The notes below the pieces were generated by a model that saw only the letters and a program-made list of their open reading frames with translations, did no database searches and had not been told where the DNA came from. A DNA stretch of 64,000 nt from Nitrososphaeraceae archaeon (GTDB taxonomy: Archaea; Thermoproteota; Nitrososphaeria; Nitrososphaerales; Nitrososphaeraceae): assembly GCA_021325295.1 (NCBI GenBank), contig JAJPHM010000052.1, forward strand, positions 1-64,000, written 5' to 3'. Below, in pieces: positions 1 through 9,243 of the stretch (positions are counted from its first letter, which is position 1; the number at the start of each line of letters is the position of its first letter). The translations under genes and the position numbers were made by a program.

Positions 1-151
1 GCAAACCAAAACACCCTAATGCAGCAGTTTTAGCTTTTCACCCGGTTTTTCAGCAGTGTCCAAATACATTATCAATTTAAAATCATGTCACTAAAGTTAC
101 CAGAATCGGCCTCAAATAAGCATAAATACTATAGACATCCAGAGCCCAATA

Positions 152-730
152 TTGGCTCGCAAACGTTCAGCTTCAGCAAATAATAAAAGGAAAGCATCGA
201 GATCAAGATCCAGCTCCAGCTCTTCAGCTGCTTCGAAAGGTCACGCGGTTACCCCTTATTTGACAATTGCAGGCGCTTCTGAAGCCATTAAGTTTTACCG
301 TAATGCATTTGGTGCAAGAGAGTTGGGCAAGACAGCCCTTCCGGACGGAAAAATCCTTCATGCAAGGATCAAGATCGGAGGCTCTATGATAATGCTTTCA
401 GACGAATTCCCAGGATCTCCTCACAAATCCCCTAGTTCTATCGGGACAAGCACAGTTACACTCCATATCCACGCAAAAAATGTGGACAAGTTGTGGCAAC
501 AGGCTATATCAGCCGGTGCCAAGGTCATGATGCCGCTTGATAACCAATTCTGGGGCGAGCGATACGGACAGCTTGCAGACCCATTCGGGCACCACTGGTC
601 GCTTTCGCAGCCTGTCAAAATGTCTCGCAAAGAGATGGAAGAAAAGAGAAGTGCCGTCATGTCCATGTTTTCGCAAGGCCAGCACCTATCTCACGCGGAA
701 GTAACGACAGCTTCGGCTGTAAACCAGTAA
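152..730 (+). CDS. VOC-superfamily protein (PhnB/glyoxalase-like)
   Basis: The 192-residue product has an unusual first 30 residues, rich in Arg, Lys and Ser, followed by one vicinal-oxygen-chelate domain (about residues 33-150). The domain begins with the typical PhnB-like run TPYLTIAGASEAIKFYRNAF and ends with ADPFGHHWSL. These proteins form paired beta-alpha-beta-beta-beta modules that may bind a metal and a small ligand; many have no known reaction, so substrate and function stay open. The start is TTG; no ATG or GTG lies nearby in frame. A TATA-like ATAAATACT sits about 25 bases upstream, which would suit a leaderless transcript. The Ser/Arg-rich leader is probably disordered. Family assignment is secure, function is not. 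Confidence 0.85.
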   Translation: MARKRSASANNKRKASRSRSSSSSSAASKGHAVTPYLTIAGASEAIKFYRNAFGARELGKTALPDGKILHARIKIGGSMIMLSDEFPGSPHKSPSSIGTSTVTLHIHAKNVDKLWQQAISAGAKVMMPLDNQFWGERYGQLADPFGHHWSLSQPVKMSRKEMEEKRSAVMSMFSQGQHLSHAEVTTASAVNQ

Positions 731-781
731 CTTGAGATCGGCATATCAACAATAATAATATGCTAGACTGACACTGGCCAG

Positions 782-1939
782 TCACCCAAAAGTGAAAGTA
801 TAGATCTGGAAGCCTGAGCCAGTGACATCTATTATTAGCCTGTGTTCTCCATAGCCGGCATTGCTCACTACATTGTAAAGCCTCTGGCCGTCAACAGTGA
901 ATTTGCCATCTGTCCCGACATCAGCACCACGGGAATTGTTATTTACAACAGACCCGTCCTCGGACACAGTTCCATAGCCGGTTCCACCGGCTACAATGTT
1001 GACTGATTTGGCAGAATAATCCAACACAATGCGACCAGTTGAACCCTGTAGCTCCATGTTGTCTGGGTTGTTCTTCCAGCTACCCTGCAGGTATATTGTA
1101 TCAGGCTGGATATCTGCTGCAGATGGGATAGTGTATGTCACAGTCTGCCCGGGACTAAAGCCTTCTGGATTGCCAAGCGGCTGGCGTGCATGGCTGTAGC
1201 CAAAATAAAGCTCTGGAGTCCTTATCTGCTCAAAATTGACTGATTGAGCATTGGATGGATTGCTGACCCCGGTGGAATTGAAGTTGACTGCTGACTGCGA
1301 TCCGTTTAGCTGCAGGGCCCGCTCTGCCAGCAAAGACTGTATCACCTTCTCTGTATCGGCATACCCGCCTTCACCGATATGGTCGTACCTGATGTATCCA
1401 TTTGCGTCAATCAGATACTTGTGAGGCCAGTACTGGTTCTGGTATGCATTCCACGTGGCCATGTCGTTGTCCTGAACGACAGGATACTTTATCCCAAATT
1501 TCTGTACAGCAGCCTTGACGTTGTCTGTGTTCTTTTCAAATTCAAATTCAGGTGTGTGGACTCCGACTATGACAAGGCCGTCGCTGGCATATTTTTCGTA
1601 CCAAGAGTTCAGGTATGGTATTGTCCTGATGCAATTGATGCAGCTATAGGTCCAGAAATCCACAATGACTACTTTTCCTTTCAGGTCCGCCAGCGTAATG
1701 GGCGGGGTATTTATGTATCCTGATATGCCTGCAAGCTCGGGGGCCTTTTTGAATGCAGACTCGTCAATGTTCTGAATCTTGACTGCAGTGCCATTTTTTA
1801 TTGCAACTGCAGGTACAAAGCCGCCCTGGCCCGCAGCATGCTTGTTAAGGTCTGGGCTGTTAAAGTATACTGCAAATCCTGCAATAAGCGCAACTACTGC
1901 AATTGCCATCACAATAGCACTGAGATCGTCTCTTTTCAA
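782..1939 (-). CDS. Membrane-anchored DipZ-like thioredoxin-fold protein
   Basis: The protein has 385 residues: an N-terminal membrane anchor (about residues 8-26), a TlpA/redoxin-type thioredoxin domain (about 65-205) with the active pair C100-x-x-C103 in FWTYSCINC, and a C-terminal beta-rich domain (about 235-385) like the one after the thioredoxin domain in mycobacterial DipZ. It should act outside the membrane, passing electrons to substrate disulfides or helping cytochrome and copper-protein maturation. It lies 53 bases downstream of ccdA on the same strand, so the two halves of a DipZ-type system (membrane carrier plus extracytoplasmic redoxin) are separate but adjacent genes. The start is TTG. 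Confidence 0.88.
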   Translation of the reverse strand: MKRDDLSAIVMAIAVVALIAGFAVYFNSPDLNKHAAGQGGFVPAVAIKNGTAVKIQNIDESAFKKAPELAGISGYINTPPITLADLKGKVVIVDFWTYSCINCIRTIPYLNSWYEKYASDGLVIVGVHTPEFEFEKNTDNVKAAVQKFGIKYPVVQDNDMATWNAYQNQYWPHKYLIDANGYIRYDHIGEGGYADTEKVIQSLLAERALQLNGSQSAVNFNSTGVSNPSNAQSVNFEQIRTPELYFGYSHARQPLGNPEGFSPGQTVTYTIPSAADIQPDTIYLQGSWKNNPDNMELQGSTGRIVLDYSAKSVNIVAGGTGYGTVSEDGSVVNNNSRGADVGTDGKFTVDGQRLYNVVSNAGYGEHRLIIDVTGSGFQIYTFTFG

Positions 1940-1992
1940 TTGATTTGATTCACCCTTTCTTCTGCTCCACCTACTACCTGTCCTATCATATC

Positions 1993-2769
1993 CTATCCAA
2001 TATTCAGAAGTTGATTGGCAAGCGGAAAGTTTCCGAGCAGGCTCAGCTGGTTGCTGAAAACCAGTATCCCCAGAATTACAAGCAGTGCACCCATTGCAGG
2101 GTTGAAGTATTTCAGATGCTTTGTCATTTTTCTGATGATGCCTGTGGCCCTTGAGAAAAATGCTGCAGTTACAAGGAATGGGACCCCAAGACCAAGTGAA
2201 TATGCCAGAAGCGAGTTATAGGCGGCTCCAGGTGAGGTAGCCGCCAGCGTAAATGTGCTTCCCAAGATCGGTCCTACACACGGTGTCCAGCCTGAGGCAA
2301 ATGCCGCTCCAAATACAAATGAGGTAAAGTAGCTTGTCTTGAACCTTGGCAGTGTATTCAGCTTCTTTTCGAAATTAAGCACTCTGAGCCGGGTTGACAA
2401 AAATAGGTAAACACCAAAAGCTATAATGACTATGCCTCCTGCCATCTGCAAGGTATGCTGAAAGCTTGGCCCGACCGTTACAAGGACACTGTTGAGTATG
2501 ACGCCCAAGACCGCAAACACAAGTGAAAATCCCAGAACAAAATAGACAGTGTTTAGAAATATGTTGAGCCGCGCTGCTCGGGAGACAGTTGTCGTTGCGC
2601 GGTCGCCGCTGTTGTTCTCATTATTATTATTATTAAGATTGCTCCGAACCTCGTTTAGAGTCGTACCCGATAAATATGAGATGAATGCCGGAAGTATTGG
2701 CAAAATGCATGGCGAGAAAAATGAGCCTGCTCCGGCCAGTGCAGATATCAGGACGCTTGTCTCTACCAT
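1993..2769 (-). CDS. ccdA: Cytochrome c biogenesis protein CcdA (thiol-disulfide electron carrier)
   Basis: The 258-residue protein has about six hydrophobic segments. The paired conserved cysteines of the DsbD/CcdA family are visible: C21 in FFSPCILP and C164 in GWTPCVGP, each followed by proline-rich turns. CcdA proteins carry reducing equivalents from cytoplasmic thioredoxin across the membrane to an external redoxin. The loop after the first membrane segment (about residues 38-66) carries a run of Asn residues encoded by AAT/AAC repeats, which looks like slippage expansion. The downstream redoxin gene is the likely electron acceptor and probable operon partner. The start is ATG. Confidence 0.92.
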   Translation of the reverse strand: MVETSVLISALAGAGSFFSPCILPILPAFISYLSGTTLNEVRSNLNNNNNENNSGDRATTTVSRAARLNIFLNTVYFVLGFSLVFAVLGVILNSVLVTVGPSFQHTLQMAGGIVIIAFGVYLFLSTRLRVLNFEKKLNTLPRFKTSYFTSFVFGAAFASGWTPCVGPILGSTFTLAATSPGAAYNSLLAYSLGLGVPFLVTAAFFSRATGIIRKMTKHLKYFNPAMGALLVILGILVFSNQLSLLGNFPLANQLLNIG

Positions 2770-2938
2770 TGCTATATTTCAGTTTAAAATAAAAATGCCA
2801 CAGAGCGCATTAATACTTTATTCCAGATCTCATCCAGATCCCTCTGGCTTGGTTAACTTGCAGGCAGGCAGCAACGATAACTATGGTTTGTTCTCTTCGG
2901 TCCTTGCTCTTGTGTTCCGTTCTTCTTCTATTCTCGTC

Positions 2939-4195
2939 TCATTCTCTTCTCAGAGCCACGATTGGCGGAAGGCGCGATGCTCTCCATGCAGGATACAGCC
3001 CTGCAATCAGGCTGAGTGATACTGACAGTGCAAATACTGTTGCTAGATCTTTGGGCAGAAATACAGGAGAAAAGCCCAGGCCGCCACCTCCGCCCAGAAA
3101 GCCAACTATAACAAATCCACCTAGCATTCCGAGCCCAAGGCCTGCAAGAGCACCAACTAGACCAATTATCAATGCTTCTGTCAAAAACAGTCCCAGTATA
3201 GACGAGTTCTGTGCCCCTATAGCCTTCATTGTCCCTATCTCTCTTATTCTCTCATTTACCGAAGTGTAGAGCGTAGTTATGATACCCACGCTGCCAACAA
3301 GCAACGATACAAGGGCAATAGCTAGGATAAAAGAAGTAAAGCCTCCAGTAAACTGCTGGATTGTCTGCAGTATCGCCTTTGGAGTTGTAACGCCGATATC
3401 CTGGCCGTAGAGGGTGCGAATCTCTTTCTCTACAGTGTCTACATATGCAGGAGATGCAGCCGATACTAGCAGCGCATCATATTTGTTGGATTTGTGAAGG
3501 AGCGAATTTCCGGCGGCAAGGTTGATCACAATAGCCTTGTCTATTATCTGGTTGCCCGTAGGTTTTTGTATTCCCCTTACTACAAAGCTTTTTGTTTCAA
3601 CCTTGTCCTTCCCGGTCTGCGGGTCGACATAAGAGTATGACACCTTTACTGTCTGTCCAAGTATTGCAAAAGGGGTGTTCTGGCCCGGCGGGCTGGCGAC
3701 ATCATGAGCAAGCAGGATGCTTGAAGTGTCACCCGGCCTGACGCTGGATCCTGGCTCAAACTGAAGTGTAGGCGCAATGACATATAGCTTTGATGGGTCG
3801 ATAGAAAATACTCCGCTGTTTAATGATTTGCCACTAGACACGAGCGTGATCTGAGCTTGATATGTAGGAACCACATCACTGACATACGGAAGCGACTTTA
3901 GTTTAGACACGACGGCGGAGTTTAGCGTTATCTTGGGAGCTGGCGGGGGACCATTGCCTCCAAGCCCAAATCCGGAAGCCGCATTTTGGCTTCCCTGTGC
4001 ACTGCTGACAAACAACACATTTGGCGCCAGCTTGTTGAACTGATCTGAAACAAAATTTGATATTCCGGCGCTCAGGCCGTCAAGGGCCACCATAAGCGAG
4101 CTTCCAACAATAACCATCAGAATAGTAAGTGCGGACCTGACTTTTCTGTCCATGATGGCTTCAAATGAGAGCCGGAAGATCTGTGTAATGTTCAT
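2939..4195 (-). CDS. MacB/FtsX-type ABC transporter permease
   Basis: The 418-residue protein has the MacB topology: one N-terminal membrane helix (about 18-45), a large external domain (about 50-275) and three C-terminal helices (about 285-410) carrying the family phrase INERIREIGTMKAIGA. Such permeases work with a separate ATPase in lipoprotein or peptide export, or as mechanical couplers of cell-wall enzymes. No ATPase gene lies beside it; the neighbour upstream on the same strand is a large secreted S-layer-type protein, a pairing suggesting the two handle the cell surface together. The ATG is preceded by a long purine-rich tract holding several Shine-Dalgarno-like cores. Confidence 0.88.
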   Translation of the reverse strand: MNITQIFRLSFEAIMDRKVRSALTILMVIVGSSLMVALDGLSAGISNFVSDQFNKLAPNVLFVSSAQGSQNAASGFGLGGNGPPPAPKITLNSAVVSKLKSLPYVSDVVPTYQAQITLVSSGKSLNSGVFSIDPSKLYVIAPTLQFEPGSSVRPGDTSSILLAHDVASPPGQNTPFAILGQTVKVSYSYVDPQTGKDKVETKSFVVRGIQKPTGNQIIDKAIVINLAAGNSLLHKSNKYDALLVSAASPAYVDTVEKEIRTLYGQDIGVTTPKAILQTIQQFTGGFTSFILAIALVSLLVGSVGIITTLYTSVNERIREIGTMKAIGAQNSSILGLFLTEALIIGLVGALAGLGLGMLGGFVIVGFLGGGGGLGFSPVFLPKDLATVFALSVSLSLIAGLYPAWRASRLPPIVALRRE

Positions 4196-4210
4196 TTACG
4201 CTGTTTCTAC

Positions 4211-4262
4211 ACTCCTTCTTTCCTTTTCCTTTTCTTTCCTTTCCTTACTTTCCTTTATCCTC
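4211..4262 (-). promoter_or_regulatory. Purine-rich 5' leader with repeated Shine-Dalgarno-like cores
   Basis: Read on the minus strand, these 52 bases upstream of the MacB-like permease ATG are almost only A and G, with repeated AAGGA/AGGAAA units and very few pyrimidine interruptions. The last unit (GAAGGAG) lies about 15 bases before the ATG. The tract could serve as a multi-site ribosome landing region or arise from simple-repeat slippage. Sequence alone does not separate these. Confidence 0.4.
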
Positions 4263-4357
4263 AGGTTATCGATGGTCAGGACAGGGTTGGCTCCTCTATT
4301 CTTCATATTCGTTCCCTCCTATCGATAGAGCCAGCATAATTCATCTACTGCTCCATA

Positions 4358-6274
4358 CTATTTCTTGTCATGGTGCCCCGGTTTTGATGCGGCAGATGAT
4401 TGCGAGGAAGACGCCGGTGTCTTTGTATCAAGCAGCGGATCGATATCCTGACCGTCGCCACCGGCCAAGGCTCTTAATCTTCTATTTGAGTATCTGCGGC
4501 GCCACAGTATTACAAATACAATGATAGCTATAGCAATCGCTACTCCTGCAGCTATTGCTGCGGAGCCGCTGCCTGTGCCTGCAAATGGCCCGCTTGAAGC
4601 ACCTTCTGTTGCAGAGGTCTGGTTTGCCGCAAAGCTTACAGTATTTTTCAGTATAACTTCATGCGGAATCCTGAGGCTGTCTTTGTAGGTTACTTTCAGG
4701 GTTATTGGGTACTGACCCGGTGCAGTAGAATTATTCAGCTGAAGTGGTATAGTAAATGGAAGCGGCGAATTCTGGTCAAGGTCTCCCAGATACTGGGAAG
4801 GAGGAACATTTCCGGAATTTATCAGGCCACCGTCTGTCGGAAGAGCCTCTATCGTAGTAAACATCGCCAGAGTATTTCCCTCATTCAACAGGTTGCCCAC
4901 CAAACTCGGGCTCGAGCCGATATAGTTTATTGCCACGTCGTATGCTCTGACGCTTATTTCACCATCGACATAGACTCCCATATTAAGCGAGGTGGTCTTG
5001 TCTCTGCCTCCAGACACGTATTCTCCGGTCAGTGTAAACGAAGCAGGGTTTCCAACCAAGCTAGTTGCTGCAAAGACTGCTGTGGATAGTTGCCTGCTGG
5101 CGCCTGCGTCAAGCGATTTGAATGCCCACTTGGAATCTCCCAGAATTTTCATTGAATCCGACTGAGAAGCAAGTGAAAGAATCAGGTTGTCAAGGGCTAC
5201 GTTCCCATCGTTTGTGACGGTAAAGTTTAGCTGCTGTATCTTGCCTGCTGTGATTATTGAGCCGCTGTTGTTTGTACTTATGTCGTTGCTAGCTGGAGAA
5301 GAGGATGAGGATGGAGATGGAGAGACACTGAGGACAGATTCAGGAGGGCTCGGAGCTACGACAAAGCCGACGGATATGTTGGATGTTTTTGTACTACCAT
5401 ATGCATCGTTATATGCTACCTGCAGGGCAAGCGTCTGCACTGTGCCGGCTGCAGAGTTGCTTGGATAGATTATAGATGATATCTCGGCAGACCCGTTGTT
5501 TGCGGGAATAGTTCCAATGTCAAAGGTTGTCTGCCCAAGGTTGACTGTAGGTACAGAGCTGGCTGATGGTGCAGATAGCAAAGAAGACGAATTCGATGAG
5601 ATGCTGCCAGATATGCCTGTAATAGTTGCTGTAACACCTGTGGCATCATTGCTGCCCCTGTTAAGTAGCAGTATCTTCGCAGTATTGCTCTGGCCGGGCA
5701 GAAGCTGCTGTGTTTCAGCAACCGCGTCAATGACTACTCTTCCTGGAAGCTTGAAAGGCACTGTGAGAGTAGCTGATCTTGACGACCCGATCTCAAGGAC
5801 GTGTGAGTAGTTCAATGTCATCTGTGTCGAGAACTGGCCTACTCTGGCCTGCTTTGTAACGTAAACATCAAAGAATAAAGTAAAGCTCTGGCCAGCCTTG
5901 ACGATGTTGTTGTAGGTTGCAACGGCAGTTGCAGGCGAAGACGAGGCGCCCGTAGCTATAAACCCCTGTGGAAGGGTAAGGTATCCTGTTATAGCAGTAA
6001 TATCGTAAATGCCCCTGTTGATCACTACTACAACAAGGGTAGAGACTCCATCTCCTGGACCTACCTCTTTTTTCTGAAGCGAACTGGTTGTTGCAGAGCC
6101 ATCTGTCCAGAATGAGTCCTGAAATACCGGGCCACTATAAGTAGGGCCGACAAAATCAGTCTGAGCAACTGCCGCTCTCTCCGCATATGCGGAGCCTAGC
6201 AGCAATAAAGCAATAGCCAGCAATGACCAGACTTTTGCAAAAGGATTCGAATTACGCAAACCAAAAAATGTCAA
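4358..6274 (-). CDS. Secreted, C-terminally anchored S-layer/COG1361-type protein
   Basis: The 638-residue product has a signal peptide (about 12-35, ending near AYA), a long beta-sandwich region with NEW3/COG1361-like repeats (phrases such as VVINRGIYDITAITGYLTLP and TVTNDGNVALDNLILSL), a Ser/Pro linker near residue 310, one C-terminal membrane helix (about 575-595) and a basic, low-complexity cytoplasmic tail. Archaeal proteins of this build are surface proteins, often encoded next to ABC permeases. The MacB-like permease gene follows on the same strand after about 160 bases. The start is TTG, since the upstream ATG frame closes after three codons. Exact ligand unknown. Confidence 0.8.
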   Translation of the reverse strand: MTFFGLRNSNPFAKVWSLLAIALLLLGSAYAERAAVAQTDFVGPTYSGPVFQDSFWTDGSATTSSLQKKEVGPGDGVSTLVVVVINRGIYDITAITGYLTLPQGFIATGASSSPATAVATYNNIVKAGQSFTLFFDVYVTKQARVGQFSTQMTLNYSHVLEIGSSRSATLTVPFKLPGRVVIDAVAETQQLLPGQSNTAKILLLNRGSNDATGVTATITGISGSISSNSSSLLSAPSASSVPTVNLGQTTFDIGTIPANNGSAEISSIIYPSNSAAGTVQTLALQVAYNDAYGSTKTSNISVGFVVAPSPPESVLSVSPSPSSSSSPASNDISTNNSGSIITAGKIQQLNFTVTNDGNVALDNLILSLASQSDSMKILGDSKWAFKSLDAGASRQLSTAVFAATSLVGNPASFTLTGEYVSGGRDKTTSLNMGVYVDGEISVRAYDVAINYIGSSPSLVGNLLNEGNTLAMFTTIEALPTDGGLINSGNVPPSQYLGDLDQNSPLPFTIPLQLNNSTAPGQYPITLKVTYKDSLRIPHEVILKNTVSFAANQTSATEGASSGPFAGTGSGSAAIAAGVAIAIAIIVFVILWRRRYSNRRLRALAGGDGQDIDPLLDTKTPASSSQSSAASKPGHHDKK

Positions 6275-6558
6275 TCGGTCATTTTACACCTCTGCCTTGC
6301 ACATATCCTGAGTAGCAAAAGCAAGTGTCGGCGTCAAAGCCCATCTAGATAAGCGCATCACATCATAACACAAAGCTGAACAGGCAAGATTTATTTTCTT
6401 AATGTTAACCGGACTGTTGACCTGCAACGGGTTCACAACCGCCATTAACATGACGCATATATAGAGTTGATGATAATGTCGATATACATAATGGACAATA
6501 CTGTTTAATAGTTACCGATGTGTTTCTCATGCAGCCGCATTAAGGCCAATGGTGGTAT
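6275..6558. promoter_or_regulatory. Divergent intergenic region
   Basis: This 284-base gap separates two divergent genes and must hold both promoters. It contains a 7-bp inverted repeat (ATGTTAA near 6403, TTAACAT near 6444) and an AT-rich ATATATAGAG stretch around 6457-6466 that could be the TATA element for the regulator. GGTGG lies just before the regulator ATG at 6559. Whether the regulator binds here is unknown. Confidence 0.35.
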
Positions 6559-7524
6559 ATGAGCATGGACAAGCTGGATCTGAAAATCCTTTCCGCACTT
6601 GGAAATTACTCTAGAATATCTTACAGGAAAATTGGCGAAAAAACGGGCATCACCACCAAAAGTGTCAAGGCCCGCGTCGACAAAATGATTGCTTCTGGAG
6701 TAATTGAAAGGTTTCTGGTGAAGGTCAACCCGGCGATTTTTGGTTACGGAAATGTATGCATGCTGCAGGTCAGGCCTTCCCAAGCTAGCCAAGATATTGC
6801 CAACCAACTCAGCCTTTTAGGCGATATAGTGGTTCAGTGCCAGTGTGTCGGCGGAATCTCCATATTTGTTGTTGCAATTAAAGATGGCAGCGAAGAAAAA
6901 GTCAAACTGCTAGTTGATTCGCTCAGGCCGGCAATAATGAAATACAGGCTCGTCAGGCAGTCATACAATAGCACCGAAAAACTGAACAGGACGGACTTTG
7001 GTGTAATAAAGTGCCTGCTCAAGGACCCCCGGATGAAAATATCCGATATTGCTGTCCAGGTGGACGCATCTGCCAAAACTGTCTCAAGGAGGCTTGCGAA
7101 ACTTGTGAAGAACCAAGTGCTCGAGTTTTCTTTTATATGCAACCCATCTGCAATGAAAGGATACATCCAGTTTGTAGCTGCCATCAGCGTTGAAAGGGCA
7201 CGCTATGGCGAGATACTCGAGCATGTTTACAATGACTTTAAAGACTATTTCTTTCTGCCTCCCCCGGCAATAAACCAAGATGACATGATAGTCCTTATCC
7301 TTGCCTGTGAGAACATATACACCGTGGATTCTATACTGAGCAGGATAGAATCTTATCATGGCGTTCTTGCGGCTGAAACCTTGTTTATGAGCAAGATTGT
7401 TTCAAACAGCGATTGGATAGCAAGAGAGATAGATAGAATTATTCTACCAAGCCGCAGAGCTGTAGTGCCCAGCAGGCGGCCGCAGGCAGATTCCAAATTA
7501 GTTGCTGCAAGAAAGCCTGCTTGA
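6559..7524 (+). CDS. Lrp/AsnC-family regulator with two helix-turn-helix units
   Basis: The protein has 321 residues, about twice the usual Lrp length, and contains two consecutive winged-helix units: LDLKILSALGNYSRISYRKI (from about residue 5) and TDFGVIKCLLKDPRMKISDI (from about 145). Each is followed by a region resembling a divergent RAM effector domain (about 60-130 and 205-290). This duplicated form is common in ammonia-oxidising archaea, and the protein may bind DNA as a pseudo-dimer. It is a single-gene unit divergent from the S-layer-type gene, with its own ATG and GGTGG upstream. The target genes cannot be read from sequence. Confidence 0.85.
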   Translation: MSMDKLDLKILSALGNYSRISYRKIGEKTGITTKSVKARVDKMIASGVIERFLVKVNPAIFGYGNVCMLQVRPSQASQDIANQLSLLGDIVVQCQCVGGISIFVVAIKDGSEEKVKLLVDSLRPAIMKYRLVRQSYNSTEKLNRTDFGVIKCLLKDPRMKISDIAVQVDASAKTVSRRLAKLVKNQVLEFSFICNPSAMKGYIQFVAAISVERARYGEILEHVYNDFKDYFFLPPPAINQDDMIVLILACENIYTVDSILSRIESYHGVLAAETLFMSKIVSNSDWIAREIDRIILPSRRAVVPSRRPQADSKLVAARKPA

Positions 7525-7663
7525 TCCTACCAGAGGCAACAGTCAGCCAAAACAACGTCAGTAGTCTAATATTTACATTATTTTGCCCATTCAATACAAA
7601 GATTAATATGAGTTTCATATATGATTTTCAACTAAGGCATTAGTAGCCTGGAGGTTTTACATC

Positions 7664-7867
7664 GTGTCATACAAGCAGCATTGCAGAGCATGTGGATCGT
7701 ACCTTACTCCCACGTCAGTTTGCACCATATGCAAAGAGTATGTGTCTTGGATTTGCAACAGGTGTCTGAAGATGGAAGATATTACTCACGCCCATCCGCA
7801 TGAGCATCGCGCCGAGAGCCTCAAGAGAGAAAGGTTGACTGCAGAGATAAGAAACGCTACATCATGA
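7664..7867 (+). CDS. Small zinc-finger protein
   Basis: This 67-residue protein carries three CxxC-type pairs: CRAC near residue 8, CTIC near 20 and CNRC near 31, followed by a His-rich segment (THAHPHEHRAES). The spacing suits a zinc ribbon or B-box-like knuckle with one or two bound zincs. A strong Shine-Dalgarno GGAGGT (7650-7655) lies eight bases before the GTG start, which supports this as a real translated gene. It may be a nucleic-acid or protein adaptor; no function is assigned. Confidence 0.75.
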   Translation: MSYKQHCRACGSYLTPTSVCTICKEYVSWICNRCLKMEDITHAHPHEHRAESLKRERLTAEIRNATS

Positions 7868-7961
7868 CGGTCGATTAGTTGAATGAACAGGGGAATGGGA
7901 TAGAATAGGATAAAATAGCGCCCCTTCCCATAAGCGCTTCTGTACATAGTACGTCCATCCA

Positions 7962-8615
7962 TTACCTCTTCAGGATTTTGGCAAATGGCCTGAACAGCAC
8001 TTCTATTGTTTTGCTGATGCTGATAAAGATAAACGTCGTTCCAACGCCAAGCAATATTCCTCCCACTACATCCAGTGGATAGTGACCGCCTACATATACT
8101 CTGGAAATACACACAAGGGCCGCTTCTACGGCAAGTGCCAAAGATATAGCGACCTTGCTGCGTGAGTCTCTGAAAATTGCCAAAAGGGAGGCAGCGCCAG
8201 CAGAGACAATTACTGCATGTCCTGACGGGAAAGAGTAATCGCTGTCTGCTGCAAGCAAAAAGTCGCTTTGCGGTACTGCAGGTCTTGGCCTCTCTACCAC
8301 ATCCTTTGCCAAGGTACCCACTGGTATTAGCACTAGCATGGATATTGCCATAATAATTGCCGCTTTTCTTCCACTCCAGCCTCCAAAAATGAAAATAAGG
8401 ACGCCGGAGGCTATCCACACAACCTCTCTGCCATATTCTGTGAGAAGTATCATAAGCTGGCTGAGAGGCGCATAGTGAGAGTTGTCTATTGCGAGAAATG
8501 CCAACCGGTCACTCTGGACCAGAGGAGAATTGCCGGCCGTTTTTGGCGAAACCAGAAATGCGGTTATGACAAAAGATATCAGAAGGGCAAAAGCAAGTGC
8601 AAGGTACCTGTTCAA
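7962..8615 (-). CDS. PAP2-family membrane phosphatase
   Basis: The 217-residue protein has six predicted membrane segments. The three-part catalytic signature of the acid phosphatase/PAP2 superfamily is intact: KDVVERPRP (KxxxxxxRP), PSGHA (PSGH) and SRVYVGGHYPLD (SRxxxxxHxxxD). Members remove phosphate from polyprenyl or phospholipid pyrophosphates at the outer membrane face. Here that would fit recycling of dolichyl or archaeal lipid phosphates for glycosylation; this is inferred from family and location. The start is TTG. Confidence 0.92.
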   Translation of the reverse strand: MNRYLALAFALLISFVITAFLVSPKTAGNSPLVQSDRLAFLAIDNSHYAPLSQLMILLTEYGREVVWIASGVLIFIFGGWSGRKAAIIMAISMLVLIPVGTLAKDVVERPRPAVPQSDFLLAADSDYSFPSGHAVIVSAGAASLLAIFRDSRSKVAISLALAVEAALVCISRVYVGGHYPLDVVGGILLGVGTTFIFISISKTIEVLFRPFAKILKR

Positions 8616-8786
8616 TGTCGCACAAGTATAGTCTTGCCGCCGTTATAACGATAACCATTGAAAGCATCTAGACAACCCGACCCAGAAGACAAAGTGCGCT
8701 CGCTATTTGCAGGCATGTCTTACCGATATATCATGAGCATTGCAGAAATGGATTCTATCTGGAGTTAGCCGTATAGGTTTCATAAG

Positions 8787-9107
8787 TCAGCTACCTTTCA
8801 GATGATAGGCATCAATCGGCACTTCTCCTTCCCGATATGTTACCACCAGCACATCGCCAATGTTGTACTGGCAGTTTGGAATTTCTCGTGGATGGTCAGG
8901 AGTATCTACTACACATATTCCGTCCTTGGTCTTTAGGATCACTTTTGCATCCTGTGTTACTTGCTTGGGAAACAGGTCTTTTAGCGGAAAGCCGGCAAGC
9001 ACCTGTATGAACATTATTGCTCCGAATATGGCCAGAAGGGCAAAGATCAAGAGTCTTTTGGTAGAAATTCCATCAAGAGGCGATGAACCGAACTCGTCGG
9101 AGCCCAT
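8787..9107 (-). CDS. Conserved-looking single-pass membrane protein
   Basis: The 106-residue protein has a short polar N-terminus, one membrane helix (about 19-40) and a compact C-terminal domain (about 53-106) with two cysteines (CVV and NCQY) that could form a disulfide if the domain is outside. The tail ends in a beta-strand pattern (GDVLVVTYREGEVPIDAYHL) recalling a small OB/SH3-like barrel. No family is recognised. Coding is supported by the ATG start and a clean domain layout. It is on the same strand as the PAP2 gene, about 170 bases upstream of it. Confidence 0.65.
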   Translation of the reverse strand: MGSDEFGSSPLDGISTKRLLIFALLAIFGAIMFIQVLAGFPLKDLFPKQVTQDAKVILKTKDGICVVDTPDHPREIPNCQYNIGDVLVVTYREGEVPIDAYHLKGS

Positions 9108-9243
9108 AATGGTCCAATTGATCTTTGCTCATGGATCAATAAATATGGTGGCTATGATGGTTCTCTACCATAGCAGCCAAAAATAAGAGCGGATGTTAGC
9201 TTGCGGTTACCGATTTGGCTACTGTAGCTTACTTCTATTGTGC

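Noticed and set aside
6403-6450. Inverted repeat ATGTTAA/TTAACAT as autoregulatory site of the Lrp-like gene
   Set aside because: Only seven bases per arm with a long spacer in AT-rich DNA; not strong enough to claim as an operator.
7786-8418. 210-codon minus-strand frame overlapping the PAP2 gene
   Set aside because: It is a shifted reading of the PAP2 gene, which has all catalytic motifs; the alternative is rich in Cys, Arg and Trp.
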